The translations under genes were made by a program, and so were the position numbers. From the NCBI GenBank assembly GCA_036265535.1, contig DATAOV010000115.1:1-32210 (forward strand): a stretch of DNA of 32,210 bases, read 5' to 3'. How positions within the stretch are numbered: the stretch's first letter is position 1; each line of letters starts with the position of its first letter. Origin of the DNA: AC-32 sp036265535. GTDB lineage: Bacteria > Actinomycetota > Thermoleophilia > Gaiellales > Gaiellaceae. Shown here piece by piece: positions 1 to 8,009 of this stretch. The notes under the pieces are model-generated. The model was not told the DNA's origin. It worked only from the letters and a program-made list of their open reading frames with translations, and did no database searches.

Positions 1-2
1 TG

Positions 3-668
3 GACGACGTCGTGATCCCGGTCGTCGGCGAGTGCGACGACAGCCACCTCAGCGACGCCCGCACGGTTCAGGTCGAGGCCGAGGACGCGGCCCGCGCGGT
101 CGAGGCCGCCTCGGGGTGGCCCATCGACGAGGGGGCCGTCGGCGCGGGCACCGGGATGACCTGCCTGGGCTGGAAGGGCGGCATCGGCACGGCGAGCCGG
201 TCGGCCGCCGGCTACTCGCTCGGGTCACTCGTCCTGGCGAACTTCGGCTCGGCCCGCGAGCTGCGGGTTGCCGGAGTCCCGGTCGGCCGGCAGCTGGCCG
301 AGGAGACCGGGCCCGCGAGACGGGCGGGCAGCTGCATCGTCGTCGTCGCGACCGATGCCCCGCTGCCGTCCGCGGGGCTCGAGCGCGTCGCGCGCCGCGC
401 GGGCCTGGGTCTCGCCCGGATGGGCTCGGTGGCGCACCACGGCAGCGGCGAGATCTTCGTGGCCGTCTCCACCACGCCCGACGCGGCAAGCCTCGAGAGC
501 ACAGCGCTCGACGAGTTGTTCGCCGCGGCCGTCGAGTCGACGGAGGAAGCGGTGCTGAACGCGCTCTGGGCGGCCCCGGACGTCACCGGCCGCGGCGGCC
601 GAGTCGTGCGCGGCCTCCCGCACGACGAGGTGCTCGAGCTCCTCCGCGAGCGCCGCGCGCTCGACTAG
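3..668 (+). CDS. P1 family (DmpA/S58) self-processing peptidase, 5' truncated
   Basis: C-terminal part of a P1-family N-terminal-nucleophile peptidase (L-aminopeptidase/D-esterase type). The gene starts before the window and is open from the first complete codon at base 3. The conserved motif GAVGAGTGMTCLGWKGGIGT is followed by GSCIVVVATDAPL, the usual autoproteolysis site of this family. The Gly-Ser bond there would be cut and the Ser (codon 330-332) would become the catalytic nucleophile of the small subunit. Family members release N-terminal amino acids from small peptides and amides; the substrate here cannot be told. The gene converges on hypF and the two stop codons overlap as CTAG (665-668). 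It is probably unrelated to hydrogenase maturation. Confidence 0.9.
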   Translation, partial: DDVVIPVVGECDDSHLSDARTVQVEAEDAARAVEAASGWPIDEGAVGAGTGMTCLGWKGGIGTASRSAAGYSLGSLVLANFGSARELRVAGVPVGRQLAEETGPARRAGSCIVVVATDAPLPSAGLERVARRAGLGLARMGSVAHHGSGEIFVAVSTTPDAASLESTALDELFAAAVESTEEAVLNALWAAPDVTGRGGRVVRGLPHDEVLELLRERRALD

Positions 669-2815
669 GACGACATGGCGGCGACCGCCGCTTGCCCGTA
701 GCTGATCCCGCCGTCGTTCGGCGGGACCCGGCGATGGCTGAGGACGTCGAAGCCGAGCTCCCGCAGCCGGCGTTCGAGCGAGGCGAGCAGGCGCAGGTTC
801 TGAAAGGTCCCACCGGAGAGCACGACCGTCCTCGGCTCGCCCAGCTCCGCGCAAGCGGCGGCCGTGGCCCGTGCGACCCCCTCGTGAAAGGCGGCCGCGA
901 TCTCGGCCCGCGGACGGCCCGCCTCGAGATCGGCGTGGATCAGGTGGACGAGACCCCGCACGTCGTCGAGGCGCCACTCGTACGCCTCCGCAGCCGTCTC
1001 TCCGGCCAGCTGCTCGAGCTCGATCGCCGCCTGACCCTCGTAGGTGACCTCCGTGGCGACACCGAGCAGCGCTGCGACCGCGTCGAAGAGGCGGCCCATC
1101 CCCGAGGAGAGTGGCGCGTTCACCGCCAGACTGGCCCGCACAGCGCGCCAGCGCTCGAACGGGACGGGCAAGTCCGCGCGCTCGAGGTGCACCGCCGCGA
1201 GGCGCCACGGCTCCCGGATCGCCGCCTCTCCGCCAGGCAGCGGCGTCGGCTCGAGGTGCGCGAGGCGGTCGAAGGTGGAGAGATCGAAGCGGAGGATCTC
1301 GCCGCCCCAGAGCGTTCCGTCCGTGCCGTAGCCCGTGCCGTCGTAGACCACGGCCAGGGCCGGCTCGGTCACGCCGTGTTCCGCTAGACACGCGGCGGCG
1401 TGGGCGTGGTGGTGCTGCACTCCGACGAGCTCCGTGTCCTGCTCGAGAGCCCACTTTGTCGCCAGGTATTCCGGGTGCAGGTCGTGGGCGATCACCTCGG
1501 GCTCGACGCCGAGCATCCGGAGGTAGAGGCCGAGATCGGTGGCGAAGGCCCGGTAAGCGAGCTCGGTGTCGAGGTCGCCGAGGTGCGGTGAGACGAAGGC
1601 CTCCGCGCCGCGCGCAACGCAGAAGGTGCTCTTCAGCTCGCCGCCCGCTGCGACGAGCGGCCGTCTCGCTGCCACCGGGAGCTCGATCGCACCCGGAACG
1701 GAGCCGCGGGAGCGGCGCACCGCGAACCCCGCGCGAACGACCGAGTCCTCGCAGCGGCGGTGGATCGGGCGGTCGTGGGCGAGGAATGCGTCGGCGATCC
1801 CCGCCAGCCGCTGCCGCGCCTCCTCGTCCTCGTAGGCGATCGGCTCGTCCGAGCGGTTGCCGCTCGTCATCACGAGCGCACCGCCGAAGTCGTGTATGAG
1901 CAGATGGTGGAGCGGCGTGTAGGGCAGCAGGACGCCAACCCAGGCTGTCCCGGGTGCGACGGATGGAGCCAGCGGCGCCCCCACGCGCCGGCGGAGGAGC
2001 ACGATCGGCCGCTCTCGCGAGCACAGGAGCTCTGCTTCGGTTCGGTTGAGGAGCGCTAGCTGGTCCGGCGACGTGGTCATGACCGCGAACGGCTTGTCCT
2101 CACGGTGCTTGCGCAGCCGTAGGCGCGAGACCGCCTCCTCACTCGCTGCGTCGCATGCGAGGTGGTAGCCGCCGAGGCCTTTGACCGCGAGCACCGCGCC
2201 GTCGCGCAAGAGCCGCGCGGCCTCCTCGAGCGGGAGCGAGAGCCGTGGGCCGCAGGACGGACACGCGATTGGCTCGGCATGGAAGCGGCGGTCCTCCGGA
2301 TCCTCGTACTCGCGCCGGCAGTCTTCGCAGAGGGGGAAGCCGGCCATGGTGGTGTTCGGCCGGTCGTACGGGACCTCGCACACGATCGTGAATCGCGGGC
2401 CACATTGCGTGCAGTTCACGAACGGGTAGCGATAGCGGCGGTCGGCCGGGTCGAAGAGCTCCCGCAGGCAGTCGTCGCAGGTGGCGACGTCAGCGGGGAT
2501 CAGGGCGGACCTCCCCGTAACCGCGCTCTCGGCAATCGTGAACTCGCCCTCGCCCCGTGCCGGAACGGGCTCCGACGACACGGATGCGACACGGGCGAGA
2601 GGCGGCGCCTCGTCGGCCAGCGCGGCTGCGAACTCCTCGAGCCGCCCGCGCTCCCCCTCCGCCTCGATCACCACGCCCTCCCCGTCGTTCAGCACGAAGC
2701 CGACCAGACCCCGGCGCCGCGCGAGGCCGTAGACGAACGGCCGGAAGCCGACGCCCTGGACGACCCCGGTGACCCGGAAGCGCCGCCTCTCTTGCGTGGT
2801 GACCACGGTCTCCAT
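665..2815 (-). CDS. hypF: Carbamoyltransferase HypF
   Basis: HypF uses carbamoyl phosphate and ATP to transfer a carbamoyl group to the C-terminal Cys of HypE, the first step in making the CN ligands of the [NiFe] site. The 716-aa product is near family length (about 750). Domains in order: acylphosphatase-like (about 10-95, GVVQGVGFRPFVYGLA), two zinc-finger pairs (CDDC...CTQCGP and CEDC...CPSCGP, about 113-190), a YrdC-like domain (about 200-380), and a Kae1-like carbamoyltransferase domain with HHHAHAAACLAEHG and YDGTGYGTDGTLWGGE. The ATG start at 2815 has no strong Shine-Dalgarno; an internal GTG at codon 4 is an alternative. It is divergent from the nickel permease and stands apart from the main hyp operon, but clearly serves it. 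Confidence 0.97.
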   Translation of the reverse strand: METVVTTQERRRFRVTGVVQGVGFRPFVYGLARRRGLVGFVLNDGEGVVIEAEGERGRLEEFAAALADEAPPLARVASVSSEPVPARGEGEFTIAESAVTGRSALIPADVATCDDCLRELFDPADRRYRYPFVNCTQCGPRFTIVCEVPYDRPNTTMAGFPLCEDCRREYEDPEDRRFHAEPIACPSCGPRLSLPLEEAARLLRDGAVLAVKGLGGYHLACDAASEEAVSRLRLRKHREDKPFAVMTTSPDQLALLNRTEAELLCSRERPIVLLRRRVGAPLAPSVAPGTAWVGVLLPYTPLHHLLIHDFGGALVMTSGNRSDEPIAYEDEEARQRLAGIADAFLAHDRPIHRRCEDSVVRAGFAVRRSRGSVPGAIELPVAARRPLVAAGGELKSTFCVARGAEAFVSPHLGDLDTELAYRAFATDLGLYLRMLGVEPEVIAHDLHPEYLATKWALEQDTELVGVQHHHAHAAACLAEHGVTEPALAVVYDGTGYGTDGTLWGGEILRFDLSTFDRLAHLEPTPLPGGEAAIREPWRLAAVHLERADLPVPFERWRAVRASLAVNAPLSSGMGRLFDAVAALLGVATEVTYEGQAAIELEQLAGETAAEAYEWRLDDVRGLVHLIHADLEAGRPRAEIAAAFHEGVARATAAACAELGEPRTVVLSGGTFQNLRLLASLERRLRELGFDVLSHRRVPPNDGGISYGQAAVAAMSS

Positions 2816-2880
2816 TCTTGCGCTCGGCCCTCCGCGACGTCATCATCGCCGCTCCGCTCGCCTCCGGGAGGAACGGATTC

Positions 2881-3633
2881 GTGTTCGGGCTCGACCAGCT
2901 GATCGCTGGCCTGGGCGACGGCTCGTCGCCGGCGCTCGTGGCGGCGGTCGCGGTGCTCCTCGGCCTTCGCCACGCGACCGATCCGGACCACCTTGTCGCC
3001 GTCTCGACGCTCGTCGCGACCGAGGGCGACCGGCCGACCAGGCGCGCGACGCGGCTCGGAGCCGCCTGGGGGGCCGGCCACGCCTGCACGTTGATCCTCC
3101 TCGGGCTGCCGTTCGTCTTCTTCGGGGTCTACCTGCCGGAACTGCTCCAGGGAACCGCGGAGATCCTGGTCGGCGTCGTGATCGTCCTCGTCGCCCTGCG
3201 CCTGCTGCGCCGTTGGCGGGCGGGCGCCTTCCATGCCCACGAGCACGAGCACGACGGCGTGAGGCACCGGCACCTGCATCGACACGATCGCGAGGCGGGC
3301 CACGAGCACGAGCACGCCGGGCGGCTCGGCCGCTCGCCCGCGCAGGCGTTCGGGGTCGGTCTCGTGCACGGGATCGGTGGCTCGGCCGGGATCGGCCTCC
3401 TGCTGCTGGCCTCGATCGGCGACCGGGGCACGGCCCTCTGGGCGCTCCTCCTCTTCGCGGCCGCGGCGATGTGCTCGATGGCGCTCTTCTCGGCGAGCTT
3501 CGGGTACGCGCTCGGCCGCCCCGCGGTCCGGCACCGATTCGAGAGCCTCGCGCCGACGCTCGGGCTGCTCAGCCTCGGCGTCGGCGCCTGGTACGCGGCG
3601 GCGGCGGTCGCAGCACTCGCCGGGAGTTTGTGA
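2881..3633 (+). CDS. NicO/UreH-type nickel permease
   Basis: Integral membrane protein of the NiCoT/NicO superfamily, likely to import Ni2+ for the hydrogenase active site. The signature GLRHATDPDHLVAV lies in the first helices; the His and Asp residues bind metal in this family. A cytoplasmic His/Glu-rich loop (HAHEHEHDGVRHRHLHRH, then HEHEHAG) separates the two hydrophobic halves, and the second half carries GVGLVHGIGGSAGIG. I place the start at GTG 2881 because GGGAGGA (2866-2872) sits 8 nt upstream, giving 250 aa. A TTG at 2818 would add 21 poorly conserved-looking residues and leave only 2 bp between this gene and hypF. The short 2816-2880 gap must hold divergent promoters. The position between hypF and hypC supports nickel rather than cobalt as substrate; efflux cannot be excluded. 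Confidence 0.88.
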   Translation: MFGLDQLIAGLGDGSSPALVAAVAVLLGLRHATDPDHLVAVSTLVATEGDRPTRRATRLGAAWGAGHACTLILLGLPFVFFGVYLPELLQGTAEILVGVVIVLVALRLLRRWRAGAFHAHEHEHDGVRHRHLHRHDREAGHEHEHAGRLGRSPAQAFGVGLVHGIGGSAGIGLLLLASIGDRGTALWALLLFAAAAMCSMALFSASFGYALGRPAVRHRFESLAPTLGLLSLGVGAWYAAAAVAALAGSL

Positions 3634-3649
3634 CAGCGACGGCACATTC

Positions 3650-3678
3650 TTGACTTGAAAGGGATGAGGCGGAACACT
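3650..3678 (+). promoter_or_regulatory. Possible promoter of the hyp-hhy operon
   Basis: TTGACT (3650-3655) lies 17 bp before AACACT (3673-3678), in the only sizeable gap (3634-3793) upstream of hypC. The -35 match is good and the -10 match is weak (3 of 6). The placement fits an operon promoter, but no transcript evidence is available. Confidence 0.3.
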
Positions 3679-3697
3679 CGCCTTCGCTTCGTCCTCG

Positions 3698-3773
3698 ACG
3701 GACAGGGAGGTCCGTGAAGCAGTTGGGCTTCGCCAGATGCCCGACCTCGATCGTGAGACCGCTCCGGGGAGCG
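3698..3773 (+). promoter_or_regulatory. Operon leader with two inverted repeats
   Basis: The leader between the nickel permease and hypC holds a perfect 6-bp inverted repeat ACGGAC-agggag-GTCCGT (3698-3715) and a second, tight stem CGCTC-cggg-GAGCG (about 3760-3773). The second ends 6 nt before the hypC Shine-Dalgarno AAGGAG (3780-3785). These could be an operator and a translation-control hairpin. This is inferred from sequence symmetry only. Confidence 0.3.
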
Positions 3774-3794
3774 CGGCCTAAGGAGCACGCCTGA
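3714..3794 (+). CDS. Possible 26-aa leader ORF overlapping hypC
   Basis: A GTG-initiated ORF of 26 codons (VKQLGFARCPTS... ending KEHA) stops with the TGA of TGATG, whose ATG is the hypC start. This is the same kind of overlap used between real genes further down the operon. A GGGAGG stands only 3 nt before the GTG, which is closer than usual, so translation is doubtful. The peptide matches nothing I recognise. It may be a coupling leader peptide or chance. Confidence 0.22.
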   Translation: MKQLGFARCPTSIVRPLRGARPKEHA

Positions 3795-4069
3795 TGTGCC
3801 TGGCGATCCCGGGCCAGGTGGTCGAGCTCGTCGACGAGGAGCGGCGGCTCGCCAAGGTCGACGTCGCCGGCGTCAGGCGCAACGTGAACGTCGGCCTGCT
3901 CGACGACGACGGCGGGGCCGAGCCGGGCGACTGGGTCCTGATCCACGTCGGTTTCGCGATGTCCAAGGTGGACGAGGAGGAGGCGCAGGCGACCCTCCAA
4001 CTCCTCCAGAAGATGGGCGAGGCCTACGACCAGGAGCTCGAGGATCTGAAGACGAGCGTGATCCGGTGA
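3794..4069 (+). CDS. hypC: Hydrogenase maturation chaperone HypC
   Basis: HypC carries the Fe(CN)2CO unit between HypD and the large-subunit precursor. The product (91 aa) begins MCLAIPGQVVEL, with the essential Cys2 that is exposed after removal of fMet. It has the small beta-barrel pattern of the family (VDVAGVRRNVNVGLL, GDWVLIHVGFAMSKVD) and a C-terminal helix. The start is fixed by the Cys2 motif and by AAGGAG 8 nt upstream. It is the first clear gene of the long maturation/structural operon, and the next gene overlaps it by 4 bp (GTGA). Confidence 0.97.
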   Translation: MCLAIPGQVVELVDEERRLAKVDVAGVRRNVNVGLLDDDGGAEPGDWVLIHVGFAMSKVDEEEAQATLQLLQKMGEAYDQELEDLKTSVIR

Positions 4070-4275
4070 CCGACGCCTGCGATTCCGACCACTGCGTCAC
4101 CTGCTCCGACGAAGGCGTGGAGATGCGCGTTCTCCGCGCGGGACAGAATGGTCTGGCCCTTTGCGTCGACGATGGCGGCTCCCGGGCCGAGGTGATGACG
4201 GAGCTCGTCGGCCGGGTCAACCCGGGCGATGGGGTGCTCGTGCACGCGGGCGTGGCGATCGCGAGGGTGGCATGA
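4066..4275 (+). CDS. Second HypC/HupF-like protein with Cys-rich N-terminus
   Basis: A 69-aa HypC/HybG/HupF-family protein starting at GTG 4066, inside the hypC stop (GTGA), and ending in the hypD start (ATGA). The C-terminal part (AEVMTELVGRVNPGDGVLVHAGVAIARV) keeps the HypC barrel pattern. The N-terminus differs: there is no Cys2, but a C5...H9-C10-x2-C13 cluster in CDSDHCVTCSDEG. Similar 'HCxTCSDE' proteins occur next to hypC and hypD in actinobacterial hydrogenase clusters. A separate step in Fe(CN)2CO handling or metal binding by the Cys/His cluster is plausible. Its exact role is unknown to me. The track-length upstream extension in this frame overlaps hypC and is not needed. Confidence 0.85.
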   Translation: MTDACDSDHCVTCSDEGVEMRVLRAGQNGLALCVDDGGSRAEVMTELVGRVNPGDGVLVHAGVAIARVA

Positions 4276-5387
4276 GGTACGTGGACGAGTTCCGGGACCC
4301 CGAGCTGGGGCGCGTGCTGGCGCAGGAGATCCTCACGACCGTCGAGCCCGGCCATCACTACAAGGTGATGGAGGTCTGCGGCGGCCACACGCACACGATC
4401 TACAAGTACGGCGTCGACGATCTCCTGCCGGAGAACGTCGAGCTCGTGCATGGCCCCGGGTGCCCGGTCTGCGTGATCCCGATGGGCCGGGTCGACGACG
4501 GGATCGCGGTGGCGAAGTCGCCCGAGGTGATCTTCACCTGCTTCGGCGACATGATGCGGGTGCCAGGCGGTGAGGGCACGTTGCTCGACGCGAAGGCCGA
4601 GGGCGCGGACGTCCGGATGGTCTACTCGCCGCTCGACGGCCTGCGGATCGCGCAGGAGAACCCGGAGCGCGAGGTCGTGTTCTTCGCCGTCGGCTTCGAG
4701 ACGACGGCGCCCTCGACCGCGCTGACGCTGATGCGCGCGAAGGCGGAGGGCATAGAGAACTTCTTCTGCTTCTGCAACCACGTCACGATCGTGCCGCCGC
4801 TGCGGGCGCTGCTCGAGTCTCCCGACCTGCGACTGGACGGGTTCATCGGGCCGGGCCACGTCTCCACCGTCGTGGGCGCCCGCCCGTTCGAGTTCCTCCC
4901 CGCCGACTACGGCAAGCCGGTGGTGATCTCGGGCTTCGAGCCGCTCGACCTTCTCCAGTCGGTGCACATGGTGCTGCGGCAGCTCGCCGAAGGGCGCTGC
5001 GAGGTCGAGAACCAGTACAAGCGCGTCGTCCCCTACGACGGGAACCCGATGGCGCTGAAGGTGCTGGCGGAAGTGTTCGAGCTGCGCCCGCACTTCGAGT
5101 GGCGCGGGCTCGGGTTCATCTCCCACAGCGGGCTGAAGCTGGCCCCGGCTTACGCGGACTTCGATGCCGAGCTGCGCTACGACGTTCCGGGCGTGCGTGT
5201 CGCCGACCCGAAGGCCTGCCAGTGCGGCGAGGTGCTGAAGGGCGTGATCAAGCCGTGGGAGTGCAAGGTCTTCGGCACCGCCTGCACCCCCGAGCGCCCG
5301 ATCGGGACCTGCATGGTCTCCTCCGAGGGCGCGTGCGCGGCCTACTACAACTTCGGGCGCTTCGCGCGCGAGCGGGAAGTCGTGTGA
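4272..5387 (+). CDS. hypD: Hydrogenase maturation protein HypD
   Basis: HypD is the [4Fe-4S] scaffold on which, with HypC, the Fe(CN)2CO moiety is assembled. The product has 371 aa, the normal family length, starting MRYVDEFRDPEL at an ATG that overlaps the previous stop (ATGA). Diagnostic motifs are CGGHTHTIYKYG and GPGCPVCVIPMGR (the redox-active Cys pair), GFETTAPST, and a C-terminal Cys set in DPKACQCGEVLKG, WECKVFGTACTP, GTCMVSSEGACAAYYNF that binds the cluster. It overlaps hypE by one base in TGATG, so translation is probably coupled. Confidence 0.97.
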   Translation: MRYVDEFRDPELGRVLAQEILTTVEPGHHYKVMEVCGGHTHTIYKYGVDDLLPENVELVHGPGCPVCVIPMGRVDDGIAVAKSPEVIFTCFGDMMRVPGGEGTLLDAKAEGADVRMVYSPLDGLRIAQENPEREVVFFAVGFETTAPSTALTLMRAKAEGIENFFCFCNHVTIVPPLRALLESPDLRLDGFIGPGHVSTVVGARPFEFLPADYGKPVVISGFEPLDLLQSVHMVLRQLAEGRCEVENQYKRVVPYDGNPMALKVLAEVFELRPHFEWRGLGFISHSGLKLAPAYADFDAELRYDVPGVRVADPKACQCGEVLKGVIKPWECKVFGTACTPERPIGTCMVSSEGACAAYYNFGRFAREREVV

Positions 5388-6451
5388 TGGCGGTGGAGGA
5401 CCGCACCGAGCAGCACGCTCTCGACCTGATCGAGCGGGTGCGCTCGAAGCCCCTCCGGTTCCGTGACGACCAGATCACCATGGCGCACGGCGCGGGCGGC
5501 AAGGCGAGCCAGACCCTGATCGAGGGGCTGCTCGCGCCGGCGTTCGGCGTCCGTGAGCTGGACGACGCCGCCGCCGTGGGCGAGCTCGCGATCACGACCG
5601 ACAGCTACGTGGTCAAGCCGATCCGCTTCCCGGGCGGCTCGATCGGCGAGCTGGCCGTCAACGGCACCGTCAACGACCTTGCCGTCTCCGGCGCCAGGCC
5701 GCTGGCCCTCACGGTCTCGCTCGTGCTGGAAGAGGGTCTCGGCGCCGACGAGCTCCGTCACGAGGTGGACGCGATCGCCGCGGCCGCCCAGGCCGCCCGC
5801 ATCGAGGTCGTCGGCGGCGACACGAAGGTCGTCGAGCGCGGCCACTGCGACGCGATGTACGTCTGCACGACCGGGATCGGCCGCCTCGACGAGCGGGCGC
5901 GGCTCTCGCCCGACTCGCTGCGGCCCGGAGACCGGATCCTCGTCTCCGGCTCGATCGGCGACCACGGCACGGCAATCATGCTCGCCCGCGGTGAGTTCGA
6001 GCTCGACGCGGAGATCGAGTCGGACACGCGCTCGCTATGGCCGGCGGTGGACGCGCTCCTCGAGACGTCGGGAGACTCGCTGCACTGTCTGCGGGACGCC
6101 ACACGCGGTGGCGTGGCGACGGTGCTGAACGAGCTCGCGCGGGCGTCCGGCGTGGCCGTCGTCGTCGACGAGGCTCGCGTCCCCGTTCACCCCGCGGTCG
6201 CGGGCGCCTGCGAGATCCTCGGCCTAGATCCCATGTACGTGGCCAACGAGGGCAAGCTCGTGGCCTTCGTCGCCCCGGAGGCCGCGGGCGAGGCGCTGGC
6301 GGCCTTGCGCTCTGCTCCCGGATGCGAGCAGGCGGCGGAGATCGGCGAGGTGAAGACCGATCCGCCGGGGATGGTGCTGGTCGAGACGGCCTTCGGCGGC
6401 AAGCGCGTGATGGACCTGCTCGTCGGCGACCCGTTGCCGAGGATCTGCTGA
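5387..6451 (+). CDS. hypE: Hydrogenase maturation protein HypE
   Basis: HypE (354 aa) accepts the carbamoyl group from HypF on its C-terminal Cys and dehydrates it with ATP to a thiocyanate that supplies the CN ligands. It is a member of the PurM/ThiL/SelD fold: HGAGGKASQ near residues 35-43, DDAAAVGELAITTDSYVV, GGDTKVVERG, and SGSIGDHGTAIM. The last residues are PRIC, with the catalytic terminal Cys exactly at the end, so the gene is intact. The ATG start lies inside the hypD stop (TGATG). Confidence 0.97.
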   Translation: MAVEDRTEQHALDLIERVRSKPLRFRDDQITMAHGAGGKASQTLIEGLLAPAFGVRELDDAAAVGELAITTDSYVVKPIRFPGGSIGELAVNGTVNDLAVSGARPLALTVSLVLEEGLGADELRHEVDAIAAAAQAARIEVVGGDTKVVERGHCDAMYVCTTGIGRLDERARLSPDSLRPGDRILVSGSIGDHGTAIMLARGEFELDAEIESDTRSLWPAVDALLETSGDSLHCLRDATRGGVATVLNELARASGVAVVVDEARVPVHPAVAGACEILGLDPMYVANEGKLVAFVAPEAAGEALAALRSAPGCEQAAEIGEVKTDPPGMVLVETAFGGKRVMDLLVGDPLPRIC

Positions 6452-6566
6452 TGGCCGCCGCTTGGGCTACGGAGGGCATAGCCGGCTCCGCAGCGGTTGG
6501 CACCACGCGACCACCCTCAAGGAGGGGGTTCGTGGGGGAACCAGGGGTTCCCCTGCGTTCCTACTA
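6452..6566 (+). other. Gap between hypE and hypA with a strong hairpin
   Basis: This is the longest gap inside the otherwise overlapping operon. It contains a perfect 8-bp inverted repeat GGGGAACC-agg-GGTTCCCC (6535-6553), 13 nt before the hypA start, preceded by a G-rich stretch GGAGGGGGTT (6521-6530). It may be a dispersed palindromic (REP-like) element or an RNA processing/translation-control stem. The hypA frame stays open through the gap, but that extension has no family similarity. Confidence 0.6.
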
Positions 6567-6929
6567 GTGCACGAGCTCTCGATCGCAGACGCAATCGTGC
6601 GGATCGCCGCCGGTCACGCCGGTGAGCGACGCGTGACGAAGGTCGAGGTCAAGGTCGGCCACCTGCGGCAAGTGGTGCCCGACGCGCTCGAGTTCGCCTT
6701 CGGCCTCGTCGCCGAAGGGACGGTCGTCGAAGGCGCCGAGCTCGCGCTCGAGGAGATCCCGGTGCGCGTGGCCTGCCGGGCCTGCGGGGCCGAGAGCCCA
6801 CAAACCCAGTTTCCGCTCGCGTGCTCGCGCTGCGGCAGCCTCGACGTCGACGTCGTCGCCGGAGAAGAGCTGCAGGTCGAGTCACTCGAGCTCGAGGACG
6901 AGCCAATTGCGGTTGCAGGAAGGAGGTAG
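6567..6929 (+). CDS. hypA: Nickel insertion protein HypA
   Basis: HypA (120 aa) delivers Ni to the large subunit together with HypB. The start is GTG 6567, because it gives the invariant fMet-His-Glu (VHELSIADAIV), in which His2 binds nickel; any earlier start would bury it. The zinc site is the pair CRACGAE...CSRCGS (two CxxC). No clear Shine-Dalgarno precedes it; a stem-loop ends 13 nt upstream. The 3' end (aggaggtag) doubles as the ribosome binding site of the next gene, hhyS. Confidence 0.95.
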   Translation: MHELSIADAIVRIAAGHAGERRVTKVEVKVGHLRQVVPDALEFAFGLVAEGTVVEGAELALEEIPVRVACRACGAESPQTQFPLACSRCGSLDVDVVAGEELQVESLELEDEPIAVAGRR

Positions 6930-6931
6930 AC

Positions 6932-7996
<1,065 letters not shown>

Positions 7997-8009
7997 AAGG
8001 GAGGCGAGC

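Noticed and set aside
225..2024. Long - strand frame of 599 codons across the P1 peptidase and hypF genes
   Set aside because: Extremely Arg/Ala/Pro-rich and without domains; it is the out-of-frame shadow of GC-rich hypF and the peptidase gene.
6821..6931. N-terminal extension of hhyS
   Set aside because: It overlaps hypA, is Arg-rich, and the GTG at 6932 has an AGGAGG at the right distance.
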